The notes below the pieces were generated by a model that had not been told where the DNA came from, ran no database searches, and saw nothing but the letters and a program-made list of their open reading frames with translations. The position numbers were made by a program, and so were the translations under genes. From Epiperipatus broadwayi (Eukaryota; Onychophora; Udeonychophora; Euonychophora; Peripatidae), in assembly GCA_028023455.1 (NCBI GenBank), contig JAQFVV010012669.1, positions 810,501-874,500 of the forward strand: a stretch of DNA of 64,000 bases, read 5' to 3'. Positions 12,301 to 23,360 of the stretch are shown piece by piece; the stretch's first letter is position 1; every line of letters begins with the position of its first letter.

Positions 12301-12729
12301 GACAGAGATATTTTAAATGCTTTCTCTGGCTAAGCATTTAACATAAAGCTTGTAGAGGAATTAGCAGTCCTCATTGTTTATAACTTACAAGCTTAAGAGA
12401 ATAAAGTCATGTGATCTATGACTCTTATTTTGACTATATATATTTATAATGTTTGTATCTTAAAATTTTTTTCATAAATTTCAACAGTTTATATTCAAGT
12501 TTACATACACAGTTTACTGATACCTTATATACATACAAAGATATCAGTATAGTACATAATTTTAATTTGAATTCAGATAAACTTGTTGGTCATAATATTA
12601 ACTATTTTTTAATCATAAAATATCTGTGTCGGAGTTCTGCTATAAATATATTAGTTGTTCAACTGTTTTTTTTTTTATTAAGAAATAAATTTATTTTGAA
12701 AACTACATGAGTTATAATACATAACTTTC

Positions 12730-13930
12730 TTAAAATTAAGGATTCATGGGTGTCCCACTATATGTTTTTCCCACACAAGGGGCCTGGACAGTCATGTGAT
12801 TTTGTTTGCACCAGTCTATCCCTGTATAGCTAGCTAGTTTCCATGGCATTTCCAATTGTTTATGGCACCCTAGCTATTAGATTATTAAAACCAAGGTTTG
12901 TCAGGTGTATCACATCACTCTTTGCATTGCAGGGGTGTTTATATCCCTAATCCCTGCCACTTTGTCAATTTCAATGGTGCATTTAGACCACCATTTGCCA
13001 TTGTCCCACTTACTGCAGCATGAAATAGGTTTACCATCCATTTCTATAGTTTGGACAATATTTTAGTAGTAGTGTTTGATATCTGGTCTAGAGCCATCTG
13101 CTTCCAAGTATCAGAGAACAGTTTGGCTGGGGCCATTAAATGATCTCTGGTTTTAAGCTTAGTCATGAGTTCCTTGAAAACTTCCCATGGACTTTTCATG
13201 CTGGACTGGAATACGAAGTGACACCTAGTGAGCCATTTTGCGAATAGTATTATGATGGCCATCCGGATCATGGCAAAAGTGACACTCCTCATTGCTTTAC
13301 ATATATTCAGAATAGAGGCACATCATTACCGGACACTGGACTGCAGTCTTATTTCAAGTTCTATAAATTTTTTTGCAGTGAGAGAAGGTGTGATCCATTG
13401 TCTCTTCATCTTCACTACAGAGCACCCATATTGGAATAATGTTTTTGAATCTTCTGCAGTCCACCATAAATTACCTTGTGGGAAGCGCATCGAGTTGGTA
13501 TTTTATGATAAAATTTATTAATTTGGGCTCCATGGCCCAAGATCTAGCTTTCTTAAGCAGTGATCTTATGGATATATTTAGTCTTCCTGGGGTTTTTTGT
13601 TGGCTGGGATACATATACTTAAAGGTATCCCAATAGGTTTTTTTGTTACTATATAGCTGACCCGTGTCCTGTATGAGCCCTGCAATGTAGACCTCCATTT
13701 GCATTATCCACATTGTTCAACTGTACTGGCAATTTGAGGTTCTGAGTCTGCCTCTTTCACTGCCTTCAGTGCCGCTATTACCCTTTGCATGTGTAATACC
13801 TGGACTGCATGCAACCCAAGACCATTCAAATTCTTAGGTTTCTGCATTTTCCAAAGACTAATGCAGACTATTTTATTTGCTGTTTTTTTTCATAGTAGCT
13901 GTGTACATGCTGTTCAACTGTTAACCCTTT
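12730..13930 (-). pseudogene. Decayed LINE 3' region (zf-RVT type)
   Basis: On the minus strand, broken reading frames spell a LINE C-terminal region. FIIKYQLDALPTR (about 13475-13512) is followed after a stop by a zinc-finger-like stretch with ETMDHTFSHCKKI (about 13370-13410). Downstream is the open frame 13044-13292 with a lysine-rich segment. The order and motifs match the fragment at 3.2 kb (LNALPT then C-rich H/C pattern). Stops and frameshifts occur throughout, so it is not functional. The GC-richer stretch 12.73-13.04 kb is probably the 3' end or UTR of the same element. Confidence 0.65.
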
Positions 13931-15155
13931 ATTCTTTTATTGTTTCACATGAATTTTATTTATAACATTTAATATTTATGATTTCTTTTGTACATAATCT
14001 TTTATTCTGTTTGTCAAGTTGCTGTAGCGGGTGCGACATTTCATAATATTTTGTTCCTAATACATTCTGAAGATTTTCTATTTGAAGTTGTTTCACATAT
14101 CTAGGGAGGATCTCATTAATTTAACCTTGCCATTGAAGTTAAACTTGTGTTAAACATAGCCATTTCAGAAACTGCAGATGATCTAATTTATCAATTTTTA
14201 GAATGCGCCAATGATAAAATTTCTTTATGATGTGTGTGTGTGTGTTTTTCCTTTTAAATTATTTTTTAGAGTAATATCAATTTTAACACTTGACTAATGT
14301 AAGTATATAAATTAACAATCTTTTGTTAAGTGCCCTATAAGTTTAAAATATTATTTATATAATACTATTATTCCCTTATTAATAATTAAATTTAAAATGT
14401 ATAAATAATAATAAACATTGTACGCACACGTGTACATATATGCAACAGAAAATAACCCGCATCTGTTTATTAATGTTATGAGGCGATTGCTTCTTAAAAT
14501 GTGTCTTTTAATTATTATATTAAAATGGCTTTATCCTTTCCTTGCTATGCCTAGCTTGTCTCCCAAGAGTAAATATGTATACTTGTACTATACTCCCTTA
14601 TCTCTGCCTGCTATGAAATAATGAATAATTAGAATTATGTGAAATGATTATATCATTTTAATATATATACACACACCATATTATAGATAATTTATTTGAA
14701 ATGAAAATCTAATTTTTATTAATCTTGTAAGTTGAAAGATGATGTACAAAATCTATTATACTTAGCTAGTAGAAAGGATGAAGAAGATTTGAAATCATAT
14801 TCTTGCACTTCTATATCTTACATTAATTTTTGAATTTTTAATAAAAGGAAGTTAAATCTTTTTTTAATAAAAGAAAGTTAAATCTTTGCTAAGAACAAAA
14901 TGTTTATGAGTTAAAAGCAGAGATAAGTAGACAGTAGAAACTATGTTTTTCTTTTTACTTTTAAAGCAATGTTTTTTTATATAATATGAATATTCTGTGT
15001 GATTTAGGACAGTAGTAACGGTCTTGAGTTCAAGGTTTATGTATTGTAGCTTAACTCCTTCAATTTTGCTTGAAACTTTATATAAATTCCTGAAAAAAAT
15101 ATAATAGTAGCAACATTCTTCATATAATATTATCACCTAATGCAAATTATAGGAA
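13931..15155. other. AT-rich intergenic DNA
   Basis: Nothing recognised beyond a short GT run near 14231 and an A/T-rich duplication around 14.85 kb (AAAGGAAGTTAAATCTTT, then AAAGAAAGTTAAATCTTT). Confidence 0.5.
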
Positions 15156-15159
15156 TTAA

Positions 15160-15390
15160 TAGATGCCAAAAGGTTTGTGCATTTAAATCCACATCTAAAA
15201 CTTACTCATCCAATATCCCCATGACTAGTTTTTAGATTGTGGTTATCATCAGTGAGAAGCTTAGATCTGAGAGCAATGCACATAGACCTTTAGATCTAAT
15301 GCATCCCTCCAGTAATTATCTTTTTCCTATTTAGGCAACTATAAAGGCAATGCCAAAATAAAAATACAATAATGTTCTCAATGCAACCAT
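15160..15390 (-). repeat. Solitary hammerhead-repeat unit, decayed (group C)
   Basis: This single partial unit matches the tandem units at 18.1-18.75 kb over about 200 bp (for example TTTGTGCAT, CATCCAATATCCCC and the segment after the ribozyme ending CATCCCTCCAG). On the minus strand the ribozyme keeps CTGATGA (plus 15246-15252), the palindrome ACTAGT and GTC (plus 15223-15225). GAAA has become AAAA, and the outer stem I pairing is partly lost, so it should be inactive. Confidence 0.65.
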
Positions 15391-17340
15391 TTGATTATTT
15401 ATTATATAATATATGAACATACATTTTTATTACAGATATTATATGTGAGTTATATCAATCAAATTATATGGTTTTGCATATATTTTTATAACATAAATAA
15501 TTACGTTGCATTTTGCATAGATTATTTATAATATAAATAACTAAGATGCAATATCATGTAACAAAATGGTTACCAAATCTGTGCACATGATATGGTCCCA
15601 AGCAGCTGCATAAATATTATGGAGATTTAGAGCTTGAGATTTAGGTATTTGATTAAATTTTATTGGGAAAAAATATATTATAGTTTAGGAGAACTGGAAC
15701 ACAAAATATAAACTCATGAAATTATAACATAAATAGATTTGAGAGATATTACTCTGATAATGAGAAAGAGTCCTCTTTCTATGCTGATAATTAATGCATT
15801 TAATGAAGATGTATGAGATGATTAATACTGGTTATGTTATTGCTGAATTTGTGTAATGCAGTGCATCAGAACAGTCATGTAGAGAATGTGAGGTATCACA
15901 ATGGGATGAGTTCATTCTAACTACTAAAAAAAATTGATTAGAATATAATCAAGGTTAATTAAAATGTCCAAATATTTGAGTTCTAGAAATCAATATTTGC
16001 ATTTTTTTAATAATCAAATAATTGGTGTGATGGGAACACTGAGTTAGGACTGAAGATAGTTGATATGTGATTATGAACGCATCCTAATATTTAATTTTGT
16101 TTTTTGTTTTTTTAAAAAAAATGAATTGATTTCAGTACATATGGCAATGGAGTTTATTACATGCACTTATAAGTATGTATTCTTTTATTATTCATTTTTG
16201 TTCTGTTTCAACCAAGATTTTGGAAATAACCTCTCCTTCCCATTGCACTGTTATTCTCTCACTGATGTTGATTTGTCTCAAATAGTAGACAGCATCAATA
16301 CATTTAGAAGCAAATAAGGCACCAAAAGTGAAGTTGTACTGGCTAAGAATTAGCTATCTAAAGAAATTACTGGGATTTTGGATGGGGGGGCAATTCGTTT
16401 AATCTCATTATGGGAATAGCTAACTATCTCTCTAAGTGCTGGCCCGAAGCTTCTTTTTAAATTTAAATTTTAAAAAAATTGCTCTGAAATACAAAAAATT
16501 ATGTAATTTCATTTTAGTTCTGCTGTCTATTATAAGCTTATTAAATTCTGATATTGTGTTATTCCATCCATATCTGCAATGTATTTTTTGATTTAAACGT
16601 TTCATCAAAAGTTTAAACTTGGATCTAATGAAAAGCAAAATGAAATCTGAAATCATGTGGATTTTTTTTATTTGATTAACATTATATTGAAATGGAATAA
16701 AAATATATATTATATAGATTAATTATACTTTGTTTTTACATTAGATAGTAATTTTTCTCATGAGTTGAATTACTATTGAGGAATGCTTAATCTAATCCCT
16801 CAGAATTAAAACTATACATCCTTATTATGCTTCACTTGATTTCTCCAACTTACATTAAATTAAGATGTGCTGACGTTTTCTCTTACTCCTAAATTTAAAT
16901 GTAAATATTTAGTAATATTAATGGTTACTAGTTGGTGGTGCAATTAAATGTGGCATGATGATATGTGGTTTCTCCTTGCTGAAAGTAGGGACCTGAATTA
17001 ATAAATCCAAATAAACTTAAGAGCCTTCATATTTCTCCCCTTAACATTCTGTAATCTTCATAGCTTTTAAAACTTCAAATTCTTCTCATTTCACAACTTC
17101 ACATAGGCTTCTTTTTTATATATAAATTTGTTGTAAGTCTCTATACATAATAAATAACTAATTAGTGTCTATTGATTTAACAAAAATATTTGTAAATACC
17201 ATCTCATCAACATTTTTAGACTAAATTTGAAAGGAGAGAGGATCTGTAAACGCATTGTCTTAATATATGCAGCAAGTCACAAGAACAGGAGCAATTAGAG
17301 ATATTACCAATGTTAATAGCAGCCATTCTGTAAAGATAGG
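15391..17340. other. AT-rich intergenic DNA
   Basis: No gene or repeat family recognised. The open frame at 16060-16317 starts with low-complexity sequence and shows no family motif. It was considered as an exon, but there is no convincing splice-site support. Confidence 0.5.
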
Positions 17341-17377
17341 GGACAATTTCCTGGTGATAATATTTAACTAGTAGTAG

Positions 17378-17379
<2 letters not shown>

Positions 17380-17443
<64 letters not shown>
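17380..17443. repeat. (AT)n microsatellite
   Basis: About 32 uninterrupted AT dinucleotides. The tract lies just outside the left arm of the inverted repeat that follows. Confidence 0.95.
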
Positions 17444-17446
<3 letters not shown>

Positions 17447-17463
17447 TTAATTATATGTAGGAC

Positions 17464-17573
17464 TCCATCATCTAATATTAAACATTGAATATCTTTAGAA
17501 AAATGTTAAACTTCATTTAAAATTTCTCAAAAAATTTTTCTAAAGATATTCAATATTTAATATTAGGTGATGG
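17464..17573. repeat. Fold-back inverted repeat
   Basis: The left arm (CCATCATCTAATATTAAACA..., 17464-17505) and right arm (17535-17573, ending TTAGGTGATGG) are reverse complements over roughly 40 bases around a centre near 17.52 kb. They include the shared GAATATCTTTAGAAAAA block. The flank of the right arm (to about 17.65 kb) also matches 11.01-11.09 kb in reverse complement. It is probably a small fold-back or MITE-like family. No coding capacity is present. Confidence 0.65.
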
Positions 17574-18281
17574 AAAAAATCCAATGTATAATCAATACTA
17601 AAATACCATTATCATAAACCTTGAGACAAAGATGATATATCTAGATGTCTGCTTTGAATAAATCATTAAATACCTGCCTGAGTTTCACCCTTTTCTGTTC
17701 CAGATAAGTAATCTATAGCTGATTGGAGATAAATTTTATAATCGAGATCATTTAAATGTATAATTTTTATTCATGCCATCAAAGTGTTAATACAAGATTT
17801 AAAGATATATATATAAATCAATACACCAAACTTCTTTTTAAAACTTGTTTTTTTATATGACTATTACAAAAATAAAACAATACACCCAACGTTTCTACTA
17901 TTTTATAACACAGTCTAAATAAATTTATAGAATAAATGGGGTGATATAAATATCACTTTTAGTAATTATTTAGCACTGATTATTCTACTGCTATTACTAT
18001 TATTATTTTAACAGTTGTAAGTAGAAAAGAAAAGACTCTGAGGAAAATTAATATAAAGTTTGAACAATCAGCTGGATTAAAAAATTTAGCAAAAATACTG
18101 CATTGCAATGTATTGAATGTATAAAATACTAAACATCAAATGGTCACCATTTCTTATGCTTGCTCATAACTGTTACTAAAACAGGCAAAACTCTCCATAC
18201 AGTAGTGCCATTCAGTGCAAGCCAAAGTAATCAATGGATGACAGAAGGCTTGTGCATAAAATCTCTATCTAGTACCTACTC

Positions 18282-18337
18282 ATCCAATATCCCCAGACTA
18301 GTTTCTGGCTTGTGGCCTTCATCAGTGAGCCTTGGAT
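18282..18337 (-). ncRNA. Hammerhead ribozyme, type I, all core residues present (group C)
   Basis: On the minus strand: stem I outer strand ATCCAA, inner GCTCA, core CTGATGA (plus 18319-18325), stem II AGGC-CACAA-GCCA (18306-18318), GAAA (18302-18305), palindromic stem III ACTAGT (18297-18302) and the GTC triplet (plus 18296-18298). The inner stem I strand then continues, followed by GATA and TTGGAT. The outer stem I pairs six of six (ATCCAA with TTGGAT), separated from the inner stem by an asymmetric internal loop of the kind that carries loop I-loop II tertiary contacts. All catalytic-core positions match the consensus. Confidence 0.85.
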
Positions 18338-18693
18338 CTGAGAGCACTGCACCTAGATCTTAGGATTTAATGCAACCCTCCAGAAGCCACCTTTTGTCTC
18401 AACTACAAAACTATGAGAATAAAATTGAAAACAACAATATTTTCAATCCAATAGGTCTGAACTCAGTTCAGTACCCATACATTTTGGTTCTTTACTACCC
18501 ATAGCCACTACTATCCTAATAGGCAGGATTGGTATTAAACCACTAAACATCACATGATCACCATTTCTTATGCTTGCTGATAATTTATTAAAATGGGCAA
18601 AACTCTCCAAACAGTAGTGCCACTCAGTGCAAGCCAGACAAATCAATGGATGTCAGAAGGCTTGTGCATAAAATTCCTATCTAGTGCCTACAC

Positions 18694-18742
18694 ATCCAAA
18701 ATTCCCAGACTAGTTTCTAGCTTGAGGCTTTTGTCAGTGAGG
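18694..18742 (-). pseudogene. Hammerhead ribozyme, decayed copy (group C)
   Basis: The second unit keeps GAAA (plus 18714-18717), stem III ACTAGT and the GTC triplet (18708-18710). The catalytic box reads CTGACAA instead of CTGATGA (plus 18731-18737), which removes required core residues. Confidence 0.7.
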
Positions 18743-18745
18743 AGT

Positions 18746-21483
18746 ATTAAATAGTATTTAATATTATTGTTATTTATATTAAATAAACAATTTTGCATCT
18801 TTTGACATAGATTAATGAAAAATGAAGATTCAAAGAGAACATAAATTGTTAGAACAATTAAAAAAACCATCTGGATATTAATTATTTTGCCAAGTCATCT
18901 TGTTCTAATACAGATGCCAGCAGATAACAGCAGAAAGATTGAGTGGGCAATCATTTCAAATTAATTCAAATATGTAGCATGTTATTGATATGATTATTAT
19001 TGCGATTTTATTTTTATAAAGTACAGTATTTTAGTATTTTATGTTTTGTTAATTATAAAAAAGAAACTTTGTAATATATAAGTTAATATGGAATTGAAAA
19101 TCTCTACCTAATAGTAATCTTAGCTGATACAAAATAAGTACATGACAATTCAAAACATTAAGTTTTTATTCTTTCTCACTATCTGATAGAATTAAATAAA
19201 ACCTTACCACACAATACAGCAATGTTTATCATTTGAATAAACAAATTACTTTATCAATCATAAATAGATGGATGACCATTTTTTATCACAGAAAGACTTC
19301 TACTAAGTAATAATTGAAAATATACATGATAAAATCTCTTATTAAATTTGGTTCCAGAAAATCAGTGAATAATCTTAAAAATCAAACTCTATTTTCACTT
19401 TACATCAAGATGCTATTATATGCTCCGTGCTATATTTGTCTTAAACATAACTACTCTATATAGATTCTAGTGATATTTTTTTTACCTTTTCTCAAGTGGA
19501 AAAATTTGATTAGATTTTAAGACAGTCTATAATAATGTAAACCTGCAAATATTTGTCTTATAAACTTTCAATCTGGACTAATCTTGTGGCTCAAAAGATA
19601 TAGCTCAAAGATTTCTGTTATCCTGATGTTACTTATCAGGTTTAATATTTTATCAAAAATCACTGCTGATTTTTCCAATATTTTATTTCTGAGTTAAAAT
19701 ATAACTGACTTCATTTAAGTTGAGTATGTAATCATTATCTCAAGGAGCATGAATAATCTTTTTATTAAATAGATAGAGAATAATTTTTAAAACTATCAGA
19801 TTTAATATATGTCCCTAGTTCAAATTGGCAGTCTAAAAACTTGTGACTGGAAGATTACTGCCATTATTATTCACAAGCCTGCAAACAAATTTTTTGTTAT
19901 TCCCCTAAAATTATCTTCTATGAAAATTATCGCAATAAAGTCTAAAGTGATATTCACTTGATATAAGATTAATTGACCTAAAAGCAACCTGATGATTAAA
20001 ATTAATATTACTAAGGCCTCTATGAAAAGATTCAGCTTCTATTCAATCTTCTCATGGTTGCTTCATTATATGCCAAAAAGTGAAAGATTAACAAAACTTA
20101 TGTCAGTGTTGTTTTGTATATTTTTTGCTTTATTTTAAAAGGATTACCCAAGATCATAATTTCTATTTCTGGCAATAATATTTTCTAATGTAAGCATTGA
20201 TTGAATCATAAGTTTATCTTTTTGTTTTGAGAAAATCTAACACCTAAAATTGAAATCCTTGAAAGATATATTTTACTATGACTTATATGCATGAGAGTGG
20301 AAATCCATTCATCATGGAAAATAATAACCACTATCAAAAAACTAAGTGCATTATGCTTAATTTATAGCATGATTTATAAGAGTAGCAAGTTTATTTTAGG
20401 GTATTGTCTTTGTATATAAAAGTATATAGTACTTTGAAGAATCAGTATATTATGCACAACTGATACACAACTATTATATATATTATCACCACTTGTCTCT
20501 ACTTAACCACAGTATAAAAAACTTGATTCTATTTTTTAAAAATTGAGTCAAATCCTTCACTGAAAAATTAAATATATATATATATCAGTATGGTGCTGAC
20601 TCAGACAAGGCTGACATGTTTTAATCTTTTTAAAAAAGTTAATTGTTGTTTTGCAATACAAAATTTCAAAAATATCCCCTTCCTCACCTCATTATATTTC
20701 CACTCCAATTTTACTTTCTATTTTCAAAATATGAAAATACATCTCTTTTTTTCTTTCATTATTAATATATATATATATATTAAAACAAAAATTTCATGGG
20801 CAATGGATATAAAAGATGTGCTATCTGGATTGATCTGCATGTGGTTAACTCTATTTATTGTACTGAAATTTCAGCTGGATATTGCATCTTCCATCAATTG
20901 AGTAATCAATGTTATTTTAAAAGTCCATTGTAAAGGCAATTCAAGTAATAATGTGTATATAAAGATTAAAAGCTCAAACAATTAAAATAAAAATATAAAA
21001 TTTAAATTATAAAAGTGATGGATAACAGTAGATTAAAAAGAGTGATATAAAATAAACCAGTTTTTGGATTAATGGGTTTTTAAAAAATTTCTCAAATAGA
21101 AGATAATTTACTTGTATTTGGTGGTGCAACATATTTTTTTATGGATCTCCATAGTTTTTTTTTTTTAGTTTTTTTTTTTTTTTTTTGGTGAAGAATGATA
21201 TATTTGCATAGAAAAAATCTATATTATGAAGGAATTCATAATGTGGAGTGCTGATGATGATAAAAGCTGCTGAACTGCATTAGTATGTTTACTTCTCCTA
21301 GCACCAATATATTAATTACTCTTACCAACATAAGAGACTTCATTAACTTCATATGAGATTGGCTTGAGTCTTTAGGTTTGGACAAGGTGTAAATTTTTTG
21401 AATAGCAGTATATATTGTTCTTATATTTTAATATTTCAGAATATCCAATTCTTTCAGTAGTGTGATATATATATATATAAAAT

Positions 21484-21528
<45 letters not shown>

Positions 21529-22814
21529 TAATTTATTTTTTCTTTTATGTATGATTTATCTGCAATCTGCTCTAATAAAGAGCTTTTGGCATAGAAAAAA
21601 ATTTGAGCTGTATAATAGTAGAATGAAAATCTTAATAATCTATCTCTCTGTGTGTATTTTCTCTGAAAACAGAAAATGATTAAAGACCATTCTGGTTTTT
21701 TTGGTGACAAGTACATCAAAGAAGGAATGCTTCACTGTTTCCAGAGTAAATTTAATATGAAATTGAATGTTGTTTATAGAATACATAGAAATTTGTGCTT
21801 TAGAATCAAAGTCTTTAAAATTATTTATTTGGCTCAGATACATAGAAAACACATTTGTTGTTTGGCAACATGGTAAAGATAAATATATGATTTTTTTTCT
21901 CATACATAAACAGAATTCCCTTCCTTGATATAGTCATCACCCAGCAAAAAAAAAACAACAGAATGAGCTTTTGTCTTTTCTATTTTCAGAACTAAATACA
22001 CACACATGTAGATGCTTATGATTTTCATTTCATCATCAAACAGCTGAAATTTTTTCTACAGCAAAAACTTTTTTTATTAGAGCAATTAATCTTAATAAAT
22101 TATTAATTGAAAAAGGAAATTACATAAGCAATATTTTTGTTAGTTAATGATTATAATAAATGAATCCTAAATAAATTCTTAATACCTGCTCTAAATAATC
22201 ATATTAATAAAACGAAAAAAATAACAATAATCATTAGAGAAGGTTTTGTTTTTTAAAGTAACTATAGACATTATATGATATATTCTGAAATGTTGAAATA
22301 TTGTCAACATTCTGTCCAAAATTAAGAACTCAATTCCTCTTGATACCTAGAAAGATTATGAAATCCTATTTGGAGTTTAAGAATCCTCTTATGTAATTAT
22401 GAATAACAACTACATCAGTATTAGGAGAAATAAAAATAATAAATGCAATAAAGCAGTATTTATTATTATTGGCATTCTTACTTCTCATTACAGATTGTGG
22501 ATACAATTTAATTTTTACAAACATAAGGATACTATACAGATGGAACACTCACAATCAAAGAAAAATCAAGCCTATCAATTACAATATCTATAGAGTTTAC
22601 AACAATTTTCTCATCTACTGTCGTGATTTCATATTATAAGAATTTCTATTTTTGTTTTTATTGGTTGAAACTTTAATCTTGTTACATGTTGTTCATTCCA
22701 ATGCCTTTATAATGGGTTTTAAAAATAATATTCATTATTGAGTTGATGCCAAATGCTATCTGGATAGAGTGTTGGTATAATAGTATTGTTAATTATACAT
22801 GACTGAACACAGAC
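18746..22814. other. AT-rich intergenic DNA with TA microsatellites
   Basis: No gene recognised. Short TA tracts lie at about 20572-20585, 20765-20780 and 21466-21526, and T runs near 21.17 kb. Open frames in this stretch are short, often overlap on both strands and show no family motif. Confidence 0.55.
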
Positions 22815-23360
22815 AATGTTTCAATATCATTATTATCATTACCATTATCAACCATTGTCAATTCACATGCAAGATGACTATCTCTTTAAGATTAATCCAG
22901 TTTCTCCAATTTATAGCCTCACTTCTCCTCATCACACCAGCAAATCCTCTTACTTCACACATCTATCTCACATATAGTTTTACTCTGGATCTTTTATAAT
23001 ATCTTGCAATTCAGTTTAAGACTTCAGTTGTTCCATTTTTAATCACCTCTTCAAGCAATATGTCTAATCCAGCTTCACTTCAGTCTCTTTTTTTTTTCAA
23101 TGATATCAATGATACCTGTATATTTCTCTCATCCACATATTTCACTTTTAATCCCTTTATTTTACTCTTATCACACATTTCTCTGTACTTCAAAAGTCTC
23201 TGCATCCACAAGCAAAAACTGATAGAATGGATGTATCAAAAATCTTTTTTCACACTCATAGATATATTTCATTTAGTATTAAATTATTTCTACCAAAAGC
23301 ACTCCATATAAATTTAATTCTATGATTAATTTCATTGATTATGTTTTCACTGCAGAAGGG
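22815..23360 (-). pseudogene. RTE-like LINE, 3' (C-terminal) part, separated by a nested LINE
   Basis: Minus-strand translation in broken frames gives NIINEINHRIKFIWSAFGRN (about 23.30-23.35 kb), then a degraded RLKWSWIRHIA (about 23.07 kb), then a TTEVLN...YYKRSR...EVRGFAGVM segment. This is the C-terminal region of the endonuclease/reverse-transcriptase found in many invertebrate RTE-like LINEs. It is collinear with the C-terminal part of the plus-strand element next door, which reads NIMDEINHRIKLSWSAFGRN. It breaks off exactly where the plus-strand element begins, and the sequence that should precede it resumes at 26446. The copy has many stops and ends in ATAATGATA-type 3' sequence near 22.82 kb. 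Confidence 0.75.

Larger units (their letters stand above)
11499..12450. mobile_element. Hammerhead-bearing retrozyme/Penelope-like non-autonomous element (group A)
   Basis: A 926-bp body (11512-12437) is bracketed by the identical 13-mer ATATATTTATAAT at 11499-11511 and 12438-12450. Inside lie two head-to-tail units with a 422-bp period whose ribozyme strand is minus (ribozymes near 11.6 and 12.03 kb). An inverted partial unit (about 12140-12437) carries the ribozyme on the plus strand. There is no open frame. Tandem monomers with hammerheads, inverted partial copies and long target duplications are the hallmarks of metazoan retrozymes and Penelope-like pseudo-LTRs. Mobilisation by an element encoded elsewhere is inference. 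An ordinary fold-back DNA transposon fits less well because the arm ends are out of register. Confidence 0.75.
18127..18745 (-). mobile_element. Tandem hammerhead-repeat element (group C)
   Basis: One full unit and a second partial unit lie head to tail with a 412-bp period, measured between ribozyme cleavage sites at 18296 and 18708. Shared blocks include CACCATTTCTTATGCTTGCT, TAGTGCCA and AGAAGGCTTGTGCATAAAAT. The ribozyme strand is minus. Flanks left (TATTGAATGTATAAAAT) and right (TATTAAATAGTATTTAAT) are similar and may be a diverged target duplication. There is no open frame of interest. The architecture parallels groups A and B, but no inverted arm is seen here. Confidence 0.65.

Noticed and set aside
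16060-16317. 85-residue frame considered as a host exon
   Set aside because: First half is low-complexity, and splice signals and homology are lacking.
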